Assembly (NCBI GenBank): GCA_963718405.1
Contig: CAVQYZ010000002.1
Location: 868,001-932,000, forward strand
Direction of reading: 5' to 3'
DNA: 64,000 nucleotides
Origin: Bog-756 sp963718405
GTDB taxonomy: Bacteria > Actinomycetota > Acidimicrobiia > Acidimicrobiales > RAAP-2
Both the position numbers and the translations under genes were made by a program. The notes under the pieces are model-generated. The model searched no databases and had not been told where the DNA came from. It saw only the letters and a list, made by a program, of their open reading frames with translations. Below, piece by piece: positions 24,832 to 33,500 of this stretch. Each line of letters opens with the position of its first letter. Positions within the stretch are counted from its first letter, which is position 1.

Positions 24832-26053
24832 CTAGGCCTGGCCGCGGGTCAGGAGGAGCGAGCCGGCGATCGGACCACCCCCGTTGCTCACCGCCGCCAC
24901 CTCGGGGAAGCTGGTCCCACGCCGGAGCACCTGACGCGCCCCGGCTTCGCCCCGAAGTTGGAGGCAGGCTTCGTGGATGAGGCCGAACCCGTGCAGACGC
25001 CCACCGGACAGCTGGCCGCCGGCCGTGTTGAGAGGCAGCACCCCGGACCGTCCGATGTTGGCTGCCACCTTCCACGAAGGGCCCACTCTCGCCCCGTCCG
25101 CAAAAGCCCAGGGCCTCCAGCCAGACCATGGTCAGGATGGAGAACCCGTCGTAGAGCTGCGCCACGTCGACATCGGACGGCTGCAGTTCGGTGCGCTCCC
25201 ACATCGAGGCGGCGGCGTCGAGGGCGGCCATGGAGGTGGGGTCCTCGTACTGATCCCAGCTGGGCCGACCTCGCAGGGCGGTCCCGACGGCATTGACGTG
25301 GCAGGCCGGGTGCGGGGCGTCGGGGGCGTAGTCGCGATGGGAGACCACGAAGGCCGTCGAACCATCACAGGGAGCATCGCAGTCGAACAGGCACAAGGGG
25401 GTGGAGATCATCCGGGCCCCCAGGTAGTCGGCCAGGTCCATGGGCGCCGAGTAGATGGCGTGCGGGTTGAGAGCGGCGTTGGCCCGGGCGTTGAGGGCGA
25501 TCTGGCCCAGCTGCTCGCGGGTCAGGGAGAACTCGTGCATGCGGCGCTGGGCCACCAGGGCGATCCAGTTGACTGCGGACACCGCCCCGAAGGGCAGGGA
25601 CCACTGCAGGAAGCCGGAGAAGCGGGGGACACCGCCGCCGCCTCCGCCCCCAATGCCCTGACGTCCGCCCGAACCCTGGGCCGTGGCCTCGGACACGGTG
25701 CGATAGACCAGCACGTGGCGGGCCAGTCCGGCTCCCACGGCCAGGCAGGCGGCGATGACGGCGCGCATCTGGGCCGGTCCCTCGCCGCCACCGTCGTGCC
25801 AGTTCAGCCGGAGGCGCAGGGCGTCCTGGACCTCGGGGCTGCTGGGCCCGGCAAAGCCCGGGGTGCCGGCGCCCATCCCGGGGTAGGTGGCCAGCCCGTC
25901 GATATCGTCCCGGGTGAGCCCGGCGTCGGCTACGGCGGCCAGGCACGCCTCGACGGTGAGGTCGATGTCGGTGCGGTCGAGGGGTCGGCCCACGGCCGAT
26001 TGACCGATCCCCGAAATGACCGCCTTGCGCTCCAACGGCTCGGGCGTGCTCAT
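24832..26053 (-). CDS. SCP2/thiolase-like acetyltransferase, frameshifted
   Basis: Start ATG 26053, overlapping the DUF35 gene stop (ATGA). N-terminal KAVISGIGQSAVGRPLDRTD, central GARMISTPLCLFDCDAPCDG and DVDVAQLYDGFSILTMVWLE are thiolase/SCP-x features. Close to 25065 the frame shifts by one inserted base: after GPFVEGG one frame becomes nonsense while the other continues ANIGRSGVLPLNTAGGQLSG, then GRLHGFGLIHEACLQLRG and VSNGGGP to a TAG at 24832. The pair of DUF35 plus thiolase is well known in CoA-ester and polyketide-like chemistry, where the DUF35 protein supports the thiolase. Intact length would be about 406 residues. Confidence 0.8.
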
Positions 26054-26478
26054 GATCCGGCCCCTTCGTCCACGGGCCGGAAGAGCGGCAGGTAGACATC
26101 GTCGGCCTGCTCGAAGACCACCTCCAAGTCCATGCCGTCGTGGGCCTCGTCCTCTTCCAGGTCGACCAGATTGGTGGTGAGCCGCACGCTCTCCTGTTCG
26201 GCTATGGCAACCAGGCCGATCAGGTACGGATCGCTGCCGGGGATCCACTGCTGCACGTTGCAGGTGTGGGCCACCAGGGTGGCCCGACCGCTCACCACTT
26301 CGGGTGTGAGGTCCGGCGACAGACACCCCGGGCAGACCGGCGAAGGCGGGTGGACGAACGTTGGCAGTCCTGACAACGGAGGAACCGGAGCTGCCCGTCG
26401 GCCCCGCTGGTCCAGAAGAAGGTGTTGTCATCATCCAGCCTGGGCAGGAGCCGGAAGGCCGGTCCCCGGGCCGAACAT
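26050..26478 (-). CDS. DUF35 / OB-fold zinc-ribbon protein, frameshifted
   Basis: Start ATG 26478 overlaps the upstream dehydrogenase stop (TGATG). The protein is read in pieces: after the first few codons the frame moves near 26460 to FRLLPRLDDDNTFFWTSGAD and LRFLRCQDCQ (first zinc-ribbon cysteines), then near 26370 to TFVHPPSPVCPGCLSP (second Cys pair) and the OB domain SGRATLVAHTCNVQQWIPGS. One inserted and one lost base restore a normal protein of about 142 residues. DUF35 proteins bind zinc and CoA esters and act with the thiolase encoded immediately downstream. Confidence 0.75.
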
Positions 26479-27465
26479 CAGCGGCCCAACACTTCGGGGT
26501 TGACGATGTTGAGAGGGCGGGCCCCGGCCAGCAGCCGGCACAGGTCCTCGGCGATGGTGTTGGTGTGATTGGACTCGGTGTCGTAGGTGGCGCCGCCGAT
26601 GTGCGGGGCCAGCACCACCGAGTCCAGCTGGGTGAGCGGATGGTCCAAGGCCAGGGACTCGCCCTCGAAGTGGTCGAGCCCGGCCGCGGAGACCTTGCCC
26701 GAATGGAGGGCGTCGACCAGGGCGTCGGTGTCGTGGAGCTGGGCCCGTGCCGTGTTGAGGAAGACCACGCCGTCGCGCATGGCGGCGAACTGGCTCGGCA
26801 CCGATCATCCCGGTGGTCTCGGGGGTGACCGGGGCATGCAGCGAGATCACGTCCGACCGCTCCAGAAGCTCGTCGAGGCTCACCGTGGGCTCGTCGGCGT
26901 AGGGGTCGTAGGCGATGACCTCGAGGCCCAGGCCGCGCAGCCGCCAACGCAGGGCCCGGCCCACCGCCCCCAGCCCGACCAGGCCGGCGGTCGCGACCGG
27001 CCAGCTGCCAGGCCCGGAACCGCTGGTAGGGGATGGTGCCGCCCTTGTAGATCTCGCCGTGGCGCACATCGGCGTCGGCCGCTACCAGCCCCGGGTGGCC
27101 GCGAACAGCAGGGCCACGGCCAGCTCGGCCACGGCGTCGGCGTTGCGGCCCGGGCGCCCGCAGCACCGGTACCCCGGCCGCGGTGGCCGCCGCCACGTCC
27201 ACGTTGTTCGGATCCCCCCGGCAACTGCAGACGGCGATGCAGGTGCTGCTCGAACAACGGGCCGGCGCAGCGGTCGCTCTCGACCACCACGATGGAGGCA
27301 CCCTCGGCCGCCACCCGCTCGGCCAACTGCTCGGCGTTGTAGATGCGGAGGGTGGGCTGGTCCAGCCACGGAGTCGAGGGTCAGGTCGGCCAGCTCTCCG
27401 AGCAGGTCGAGTCCCGGGCCCCGCACCGCCGCGGTTACCAGTGCCTTGGGTCGTTGTTCGGCCAT
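26478..27465 (-). pseudogene. D-2-hydroxyacid dehydrogenase, about six frameshifts
   Basis: From ATG 27465 (MAEQRPKALVTAAVRGPGLD) the coding sense moves through several frames: LRIYNAEQLAERVAAEGASI; RGDPNNVDVAAATAAGVPVL; NADAVAELAVALLFAATR; GEIYKGGTIPYQRFRAWQLA; GLVGLGAVGRAL (NAD-binding GxGxxG) with VISLHAPVTPETTGMIG; and FLNTARAQLHDTDALVDALH with LAPHIGGATYDTES. Breaks fall near 27355, 27245, 27150, 27090, 26997 and 26803. All pieces belong to one phosphoglycerate/glycerate-dehydrogenase-like enzyme. The substitution pattern between breaks still looks selected, so base-call errors are as likely as true decay. It heads an operon with the DUF35 and thiolase genes. Confidence 0.75.
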
Positions 27466-27570
27466 GGTCAGGGCAGCTCCTTCGGCTCTCCGGCCCGCGC
27501 CGGAGCGTAGGACCGGCTTCGGCGCCGGTTCGGGACCATAATGGCGTGTCATGACGCGAATGTCAGGTTT

Positions 27571-28978
27571 GTGAGCCAGCCGAGCGGCGGGGACTGCACG
27601 ATCGGCGTGGATGTCGGCACCACGTCGGTCAAGGCGGTGGCCGTCGACCCCGCCGGGAGGGTGGTGGCCCGGACCCGGGTTCCCCACCGGGTCGTCACCC
27701 CGTCCGCCGACCTCCTGGAGCACGATGTGGCCCGGGCCTGGCGCCGTGGGCCTCGCCGGGCCTTCGCCGAGGTCGTCGGCGGAGCTGGACGGACCGGCCG
27801 CCGGGGTGGTGGTCACGTCGATGGTGCCTTCGATCACCGCCGTGGACCGCCGGGGTCGACCCCTGCTCCCCGGCCTGCTCTACGGGGACCATCGGGCCCG
27901 GGCCGGCTCGGAGGAGGTGGACCTGGCGCGCAGCCGTCGCGATCCCGGAAACGAGCGGGAGCAGGGCAAACGCATGGTGGCCTGGGCTGTGGGCCAGCAC
28001 CCGGGGGCCCACGGCTACTGGAACTGCCAGGCGGTGGCCACCCACGCCCTGACCGGGGTCCCGGCCGTGGACATGGCCGCAGCCATGTCCTTCGGCGGAC
28101 TGTTCGCCAAGGGTCGCTGGGACAAGACCGCTCTGGACGACCTCGGGATCGGCGAGGCCCAACTGCCGGTGGTGGGCGGCATGGGGGCCGGCCTGGGTGT
28201 GGCACCCGGGACGACGACGGCCTTTGCCGGGGGGTCGATCGACGCCTTCTGCGAGCAGATCGTGGCCGGGGCCAACCGGCCCGGCGACATCCTGGTGATC
28301 TTCGGGGCCACCCTCATCGTGTGGGTGGTCACCGAGGAGTGGAAGGACATCCCCGGTCTCACCACCCTGCCCAACATGGTGGCCGGACAAGTGATGATCG
28401 GCGGCCCGAGCAATGCCGGAGCCCTGTTCGTCGACTGGGCCAGCTCGGTCCTGGGGTCGGCGCCGCGCCGCTCGGCCAGCCACCGGGTGGGAACAGCGAC
28501 GAGCGGACCGGTGACCCCTCGACGGGTTCCGGTGTGGCTGCCGTACCTGCGGGGGGAGCGCACCCCGTTCCACGACCCCGACCTGCGGGCCAGCGTCCAT
28601 GGCCTCGACATCTCCCAGGGCCCGGGCGCCCTGGCCCGGGGGGCCTTCGAGGCCACCGGCTTCGTGATCCGACGCATTCTCGAGCGCACCGGCTTCGAGG
28701 GTCGCAGGATCGTGGCCACCGGTGGAGGATCGAGGTCGGTTCCCTGGATGCAGGCGGTGGCCGATGCCACCGGGCTGCCGGTGGAGGCGGTGGCCGTGCC
28801 CGAGGGGGCAGCCCTGGGGGCCGCCTACCTGGCCCGGATGGCCGCCGGCCTGGAGTCCTCGTTCGACGCCGCCGGTGAGTGGGCCCGGGGTGGGACCAGA
28901 ATCGAACCGGACCCGGTGTGGGCCGCGGCCGCCGCCCGTCGGTTCCGGCAGTTCGAGGAGCTCGGCCCCGAGGGCTGA
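27571..28978 (+). CDS. FGGY-family carbohydrate kinase, frameshifted
   Basis: Start is the GTG at 27571; an ATG at 27541 is possible. The N-terminal ATP/sugar fold CTIGVDVGTTSVKAVAVDPA is followed near 27775 by a one-base frame change, after which GVVVTSMVPSITAVDRRGRP continues in the new frame to the end. FGGY hallmarks follow: LPVVGGMGAGLGVAPGTTTA, GDILVIFGATLIVW, and the C-terminal IVATGGGSRSVPWMQAVADA. Intact length about 468 residues. Divergent from the 2-hydroxyacid dehydrogenase operon; together they suggest breakdown of a sugar or polyol. The phosphorylated substrate cannot be told. Confidence 0.82.
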
Positions 28979-29011
28979 CCGGAGCCGGTCCTACGGCGGG
29001 AGCGGGCTGCG

Positions 29012-29025
29012 TAGAACTTGTTCAA
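29012..29025. promoter_or_regulatory. KstR-consensus-like site
   Basis: TAGAACTTGTTCAA fits the published KstR pattern TNNAACNNGTTNNA exactly, with GAAC-TT-GTTC symmetry. It lies just upstream of a promoter-like sequence in an interval where both flanking genes end, so any target would be the small RNA candidate. Confidence 0.45.
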
Positions 29026-29031
29026 CAGGTG

Positions 29032-29059
29032 TTGACGAAACGGACGACCGGCCGATAGT
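29032..29059 (+). promoter_or_regulatory. Promoter-like sequence in convergent interval
   Basis: TTGACG (29032-29037), 16-bp spacer, GATAGT (29054-29059). The symmetric TCAACA-GG-TGTTGA (29022-29035) overlaps the -35. Reads towards a hairpin-rich segment with no open reading frame. Confidence 0.5.
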
Positions 29060-29065
29060 TTTCGT

Positions 29066-29183
29066 TTCGAGCCTTATCCGGTCTCCCGCCAGACCTGGAA
29101 GGCAAAGCTGCTGCGGTTCTGCCGCACGCACGCTACGAAACCCCGGCCGCAGCTTCCGCCAAGCCAGCGCCGGGGTTTCGTCA
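29066..29183 (+). ncRNA. Candidate small non-coding RNA
   Basis: From the expected start about 7 nt after the -10, three hairpins follow. H1 at 29071-29103 pairs GCCTT with AAGGC and, inside, CCGGTCT with AGACC-T-GG around a CCCGCC loop. H2 at 29112-29126 is TGCGG-TTCTG-CCGCA. H3 at 29136-29180 has 12-bp arms and looks like the terminator. No gene starts here on the plus strand: the kinase gene ends at 28978 and the next gene is convergent. I do not recognise a known RNA family or riboswitch. Boundaries are estimates; a trailing structured 3' UTR is the main alternative. Confidence 0.45.
29136..29180. terminator. Strong 12-bp hairpin, probably bidirectional terminator
   Basis: CGAAACCCCGGC and GCCGGGGTTTCG with a 21-nt loop. 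The stem ends in TTTCG on either strand, a layout common at actinobacterial terminators. It could end both the small RNA candidate and the convergent helix-turn-helix gene. Confidence 0.65.
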
Positions 29184-29194
29184 TGGGTGGGGCA

Positions 29195-29593
29195 CTACTG
29201 CTCGGGCGGCGGTCCGTTCTCATCGAGCGGTTCGCGGGCCAGGCGGGAGATCAGCTGCCGGGAGACTCCCCAGAAGGCGGCCAGCTGTCCGAGGGAGAGC
29301 CCTTCGGCCCGGCCCATGAGGACGATCTGCCGCCGGGTCCGACGCCGGGCCCGTTCCAGAGCGTTGATGGCAGTGGTCAGATCGGTGGAGGCCCGACCGG
29401 GCTCGGTGAACGAGGTCAGGAACACCTCGACGCTCGACCCCTCGGCGGCGAGATCCCTGGTGCGGCTGACCCGCCCTTCGACCTCGCTCAGGGCGGCCCG
29501 GGTGTCGGCGGCCACGTGGAGGAGGTTGTCCAACTCGCCCAGGAGCGCCTCCCGTTGCGCATCGGTGTGCGCCGTCGAGGGGTCCGCACTCAT
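29195..29593 (-). CDS. Small helix-turn-helix protein of unknown function
   Basis: 132 residues from ATG 29593; no clear Shine-Dalgarno. Mostly helical, with LLGELDNLLHVAADTRAALS near 17 and an arginine-rich stretch LERARRRTRRQI near 79-90, then a C-terminal helix-turn-helix EGLSLGQLAAFWGVSRQLIS (about 97-116) like a sigma-4 or Trp-repressor-type HTH. I do not recognise a named family beyond this; a DNA-binding role is inferred from the HTH and basic segment. It ends beside the strong hairpin at 29136-29180. Confidence 0.65.
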   Translation of the reverse strand: MSADPSTAHTDAQREALLGELDNLLHVAADTRAALSEVEGRVSRTRDLAAEGSSVEVFLTSFTEPGRASTDLTTAINALERARRRTRRQIVLMGRAEGLSLGQLAAFWGVSRQLISRLAREPLDENGPPPEQ

Positions 29594-29648
29594 GACCAAA
29601 GACTACGAAGCACCCACCGCCGGCCGGGCACGGGGGGCCCAGGAAGTG

Positions 29649-30908
29649 TCAGCCGGTGCGGGTGACCAGGTCCCCGTTGGGGGCGAAGGTGGCCTTCAGG
29701 ACGCCGCTCTCCTCGGGTCGGGCCAAGGTCTTGAGCGCCCCCCACCAGTCCTGCAGCGGGTATCGGTGGGTGACCATCTCGGTGAGGTCGATCCGGCCCG
29801 CCCGCACCAGGGCCAGGTAGTGCTCGATGGCATGGCGGCGGACCCCCTCGAACTCCTCCATGGCGAAGGCGTTGGAACCGATGATGGACAGCTCCTTGAA
29901 GTAGACCGGGGTCCACTCCCAGCGCCCGGGAACGGCCACCCCGGTGTAGACCAGACGTCCCCGCTCGGCCAGAACCCGCACTCCGACCTCGAAGGTCTCG
30001 GGCTTGGCCACCGAGTCGTAGACCACGTCGATATGGCCGGGGTGGGCCATGGGCAGGCCGTCGAAGGCCTGGTGGAGGACCCCTCCCGACCAGTCGGCCA
30101 GGGCCTCGACCAGGGCCAGCCGGGGCTCGTGGGGAAGGACGATCGAGGCACCGAACGTTTTGGCCATCTCCACCTGGGCCGGGAACCGGGCCACCACGGC
30201 CACCTCGACCCCCGGGTAGAGGGCGGTGAGGATGGCCACACTGGCCAGCCCCAGGGCGCCGGCCCCGATGACCAGGGCCTTGCCGCCCGGCGGCGGGGGA
30301 TTGCGGACCACCGCGTGGAAGGAGACCGAGAACGGATCGGCCAGTACCGCTGCCTCGTCACTGATGTCGTCGGGGACCGGGATCAACATCGAGGAGTGGG
30401 TGGCCAACTGCTCCGCCCAGGCCCCCGGGGCCCCGGTGACCACGCCGATATGTACGCCGGGGCTGATGTCGCCCTTGGTGAAGGACCAGCACATGTTGAG
30501 GTCGCCGGCCTGACACGGTGGGCACAGCGGCTGGATGCCGCGGGGGGCGCAGCTCAACCAGGGGTTGAGCACCACCCGCTGACCGATCTCGACACCCCGG
30601 GCCTCCGGCCCCAGCGACACCACCTCGGCCACCACCTCGTGGCCCGGCACGTGGGGGAGCGAGGAGAAGGCGGCCATGGGATTGTCGATGTCCCCGTCGG
30701 CGAAATCGCCCAGCACCAGCTTGGTGTCCGAGCCGCACACCCCGGACAGGATGGGTCTGGTGACCACCCAGTCGGGGTGGATGGGCCGGGCATCGTCCAT
30801 CTCGTGGAGGCCGAAGGGGAGAGCGGCCAGCCGCTCCTCCAGCTCGTCGGTGGGCACGGGACGTTCCTCGGCCCGGTCGGGTCGCGCCCCGAACAGCAGG
30901 GCCTTCAT
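29649..30908 (-). CDS. Zinc-dependent alcohol dehydrogenase (MDR family)
   Basis: 419 residues from ATG 30908, whose codon overlaps the stop of the SDR gene (ATGA). Catalytic-zinc ligands in GVCGSDTKLVLGDF and HVPGHEVVAEVVSLGP; cysteines of the structural-zinc lobe in LSCAPRGIQPLCPPCQAGDLNMC-type spacing, with a few extra residues compared with standard enzymes; NAD(P)-binding ALVIGAGALGLASVAIL near 210. Somewhat longer than the usual 340-380 residues because of the N-terminal and lobe insertions. Oxidises an alcohol or polyol; the operon with an SDR and a PIG-L-type deacetylase does not identify the substrate. Confidence 0.88.
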   Translation of the reverse strand: MKALLFGARPDRAEERPVPTDELEERLAALPFGLHEMDDARPIHPDWVVTRPILSGVCGSDTKLVLGDFADGDIDNPMAAFSSLPHVPGHEVVAEVVSLGPEARGVEIGQRVVLNPWLSCAPRGIQPLCPPCQAGDLNMCWSFTKGDISPGVHIGVVTGAPGAWAEQLATHSSMLIPVPDDISDEAAVLADPFSVSFHAVVRNPPPPGGKALVIGAGALGLASVAILTALYPGVEVAVVARFPAQVEMAKTFGASIVLPHEPRLALVEALADWSGGVLHQAFDGLPMAHPGHIDVVYDSVAKPETFEVGVRVLAERGRLVYTGVAVPGRWEWTPVYFKELSIIGSNAFAMEEFEGVRRHAIEHYLALVRAGRIDLTEMVTHRYPLQDWWGALKTLARPEESGVLKATFAPNGDLVTRTG

Positions 30909-31764
30909 GACCGGCCCGTCCGGGTCTCGCCCGTCCGACCGGCGGAGTGCGAGCCCCCGGCCATCCGCTCCGCCACCACTTCCTCGTCGTACTCGCCGTC
31001 GGCCATGGCCCTCATGTTGGCCACGAACCCGTCGAAGTCCTTGGTCTTCATCTCCACCACCGCCTTCATGTCCGGGAGGTAGTGCTCGAAGAGGTCGCTG
31101 TCGATGCACCCGACGATTCCGGCCGCCACCTCCTCGGCCGGCACCAGGGGCCCGACGTAGAGGGGGGGGTCGTTGTCCGGTTGGTCCCAGATCTCGGTGT
31201 CGATAGCCCCGGGCAGTACCAGTCGTACGGAGACCCCGGTACCTACCAGGTCGGCGGCCAGAGCCTCGCTCCAACCGGCCAGGGCGAACTTCGACCCGCT
31301 GTACGCCGCTTCGGTGGCGATCCCCAAACGACCGCCGAGGCTGGAGACGTTGACGATGGTGCCCGATCCACGGTCCAGCATCCGGGGCAGCAGCGCCAGG
31401 GTGATGGCCACCGGGGAGAGATAGTTGACGGTCATGACCCGCTCGACCTCGGCCATGGTCAGCCGATCGGCGGGTCGCCGCATGGGGATGCCGGCGTTGT
31501 TGACGATGATGTCGAGCGGCCCGAGCTCGTCCCAGATCTCAAGACTGAGGCGCGGCGGCGCTGCTCCGGATCGCTCAGGTCGGCGGCCCAGGCCCGCGAC
31601 CGGGGTGCGGTGGCTCGGCACTCGGCCACCACCTCTTCGAGGCGGTCGGCCCGACGGGCCACCGCGGCCACCGTGGTGCCACCGGCCGCCAGCAGCCGGG
31701 CGGTGGCTGCACCGATTCCCGATGAGGCTCCGGTGACCAGGGCCGTGGTCCCCTCCCCGGTCAT
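30905..31764 (-). CDS. Short-chain dehydrogenase/reductase, frameshifted
   Basis: Start ATG 31764, with GGGAGGG about 6 nt upstream; earlier in-frame ATGs overlap the preceding gene. N-terminal TALVTGASSGIGAATARLLA (Rossmann TGxxxGIG) and AAVARRADRLEEVVAECRAT are in one frame; near 31553 one base is missing and the protein continues LSLEIWDELGPLDIIVNNAG, NVSSLGGRLGI and the active-site YSGSKFALAGW. Repaired length about 286 residues. Class: classical SDR, NAD(P)-dependent alcohol/ketone chemistry. Encoded between the PIG-L deacetylase and the zinc dehydrogenase. Confidence 0.82.
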
Positions 31765-31783
31765 GCCGGCCCTCCCGGTCGAC

Positions 31784-32587
31784 TCAGTCGTTGCGTGCAT
31801 CGAGGTCATCCGCTGACATTAGGCGCTCCCACCCGGCGGGCGGGAGGTCGAGTCGCCAGTACGGCTCGGGCACGTTGGCGTCGAGACGCTCGGACAACAG
31901 GTGATCGCGCTCGAGCGGAGCCACCTGGCTGGTGTAGTGCCCGATGGCGGTGCGCTTGGCCGCCATGTCCGGCTCTACCGGCACCACGGCCGGCGTGGGC
32001 CACAGGCCGCTGCGGAACAGCTTCGAGATGCGCCAGGCCAGGAGCCCGGGCAGGTGTTTGTAGCCGGCGTCTTCGTAGGCCATCCACTGCAGGGCCACGC
32101 CATCTTCGATCATGGCCGCCCGGGCCAGCAGGCCGGCGTCGTGGGTCAGCACATGGTCGGGGTTGGCCAGTCCCATGGGCAGGAACACGGCGCTGGGTTC
32201 CAGATCGGTGAGGGCCTGGCGCAGCACCGGTGCCACCCGCTCCGGCGTCGGTCGTTGCTCCGCCGTGAGGTACTGGTGGTCGGGGAAGTCCAGCCACACC
32301 GGTGTGGCTCCCATCGAAGCCACCGCGGCCCGATCCTCATCCTGGCGGGCCGCCACCACGTCGTCCCCGGTGGCGAATCCGCCCGCCGCGTCCCAGGGCG
32401 TGACCTCGTCGGGATAGGACGGAGGGCGCCCTCCCAGCACCGTGATCACCGTGCTCCCCGGGTACGAGGTGAGCAGGTGGGCCGCCCCCAGAGCAGCGTC
32501 GTCGAAGTGCGGCGACACCACCACGACCTTGGCCAGTACCGAGGGGTCCAGCAGTCCCCACAGCTCCTTCTCATCCACAGCGGTCAC
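31784..32587 (-). CDS. PIG-L family (LmbE-type) deacetylase
   Basis: 267 residues from a GTG at 32587 (VTAVDEKELWGLLDPSVLAK). The zinc-binding signature SPHFDDAALGAAH (PHxDD) is near residue 26 and the second site PDHVLTHDAG (HxxH) near 143. The family removes N-acetyl groups from glucosamine derivatives, as in mycothiol (MshB) and GPI biosynthesis, or hydrolyses related amides. MshB itself is longer and has other motifs, so this is a general member. First gene of the minus-strand set with the SDR and zinc dehydrogenase; the exporter genes upstream end about 65 nt away. Confidence 0.88.
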   Translation of the reverse strand: MTAVDEKELWGLLDPSVLAKVVVVSPHFDDAALGAAHLLTSYPGSTVITVLGGRPPSYPDEVTPWDAAGGFATGDDVVAARQDEDRAAVASMGATPVWLDFPDHQYLTAEQRPTPERVAPVLRQALTDLEPSAVFLPMGLANPDHVLTHDAGLLARAAMIEDGVALQWMAYEDAGYKHLPGLLAWRISKLFRSGLWPTPAVVPVEPDMAAKRTAIGHYTSQVAPLERDHLLSERLDANVPEPYWRLDLPPAGWERLMSADDLDARND

Positions 32588-32653
32588 CCATGCCCGTCCT
32601 CTCCGATCCCGTCCATGCTCGTCCAATGGCAGCGTAATGAGCACGGGGATTGC

Positions 32654-33472
32654 TCATCCCAGTGCCCGCCGTTTGAAGCCGACCATCCCGATACCCATGA
32701 GCACCACCAGCGAGACCACGGCCACCACGAAGCAGATCCAGGTCTGGATGTGGGGGACGCTGGGTGCCATCAAACCGCGGAGGCCTTCGCTCACGTAGGT
32801 CATGGGATTGCAGGCCGACACCACTTGAAACCAACGCAGGTGGCTGAGCGAGGGCCACGGGTACTGGCTGGAACCGGTGAAGATGAGCGGGGTCAGGACC
32901 AGGGTCAGGGTCACGCTGATCCGATTGGGTGGCACGAAGGTGCCCAGGATGAGGCCCATGGCCGCTCCGGACAGGGCCCCGAGGACGATCATGGCCACCA
33001 CCGCCGGTGTGGTCGAGGCCTGCCACGGGATCGAGCCCAGTATCCACACACCCACCGGGAACATCACCGCCGCGGCCACGCAGGCCCGCATGGCGGCGAA
33101 GACCACCTTTTCCACCGCCACTGCCCCGATGGGCAGGGGAGCCAGTAGCCGGTCCTCGATCTCGTTGCTGTAGGAGAACTCGATCACCAGGGGAAGGGCC
33201 GTGCTCTGCAGGCCGGTGAGGACGGCGGCCAGGGCCACCAGCCCGGGGAAGAGAACCTGTTCGTAGCCGGGCCGGGCGTAACCCAACTCGGTGAGCACCT
33301 TGCCGAACACGAAGAGCAAGAAGAGCGGCTGCAGGATGACCTGGGCCAGGAAGACCGGGAACTCCCGTCCGGTGACGAAGAGGTCGCGGCGGAGGATGGC
33401 GGCGAACGTCCGACCCGGGCCCCAGTTGGGGAGCTGGTCGAGGCCGGCGCCGGTGGAGGGCACGGTGCCCAC
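32654..33472 (-). CDS. ABC-2 type transporter permease
   Basis: 272 residues from a GTG at 33472. Six spans: VFLAQVILQPLFLLFVFGKV near 39, YEQVLFPGLVALAAVLTGLQ near 69, VVFAAMRACVAAAVMFPVGV near 122, TPAVVAMIVLGALSGAAMGL near 152, RISVTLTLVLTPLIFTGSSQ near 180 and WICFVVAVVSLVVLMGIGMV near 244. The family motif EFSYSNEIEDRLLAPLPIGA follows span 2. An ATG at 33504 overlapping the ATPase stop would be the natural start if one base were restored in a G5/C5 run near 33495; the encoded N-terminus would then be MTSPRAGAAAEVG. Works with the ATPase encoded immediately upstream. Confidence 0.87.
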   Translation of the reverse strand: MGTVPSTGAGLDQLPNWGPGRTFAAILRRDLFVTGREFPVFLAQVILQPLFLLFVFGKVLTELGYARPGYEQVLFPGLVALAAVLTGLQSTALPLVIEFSYSNEIEDRLLAPLPIGAVAVEKVVFAAMRACVAAAVMFPVGVWILGSIPWQASTTPAVVAMIVLGALSGAAMGLILGTFVPPNRISVTLTLVLTPLIFTGSSQYPWPSLSHLRWFQVVSACNPMTYVSEGLRGLMAPSVPHIQTWICFVVAVVSLVVLMGIGMVGFKRRALG

Positions 33473-33500
33473 CTCGGCGGCGGCGCCGGCGCGGGGGAGG

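Noticed and set aside
24701..27301. 866-codon minus-strand open frame over three genes
   Set aside because: It is a patchwork of thiolase, DUF35 and dehydrogenase pieces and nonsense; the three conserved genes in their proper frames explain it, and high GC removes stop codons by chance.
29060..29183. Known riboswitch (cyclic di-GMP-I or ydaO type)
   Set aside because: A GGCAAAGC-like stretch caught the eye, but the order of conserved segments does not fit either class, and no gene begins downstream on that strand.
28722..31082. 786-codon plus-strand open frame
   Set aside because: Antisense to the conserved zinc dehydrogenase, with low-complexity Gly/Arg/Pro composition and no domain.
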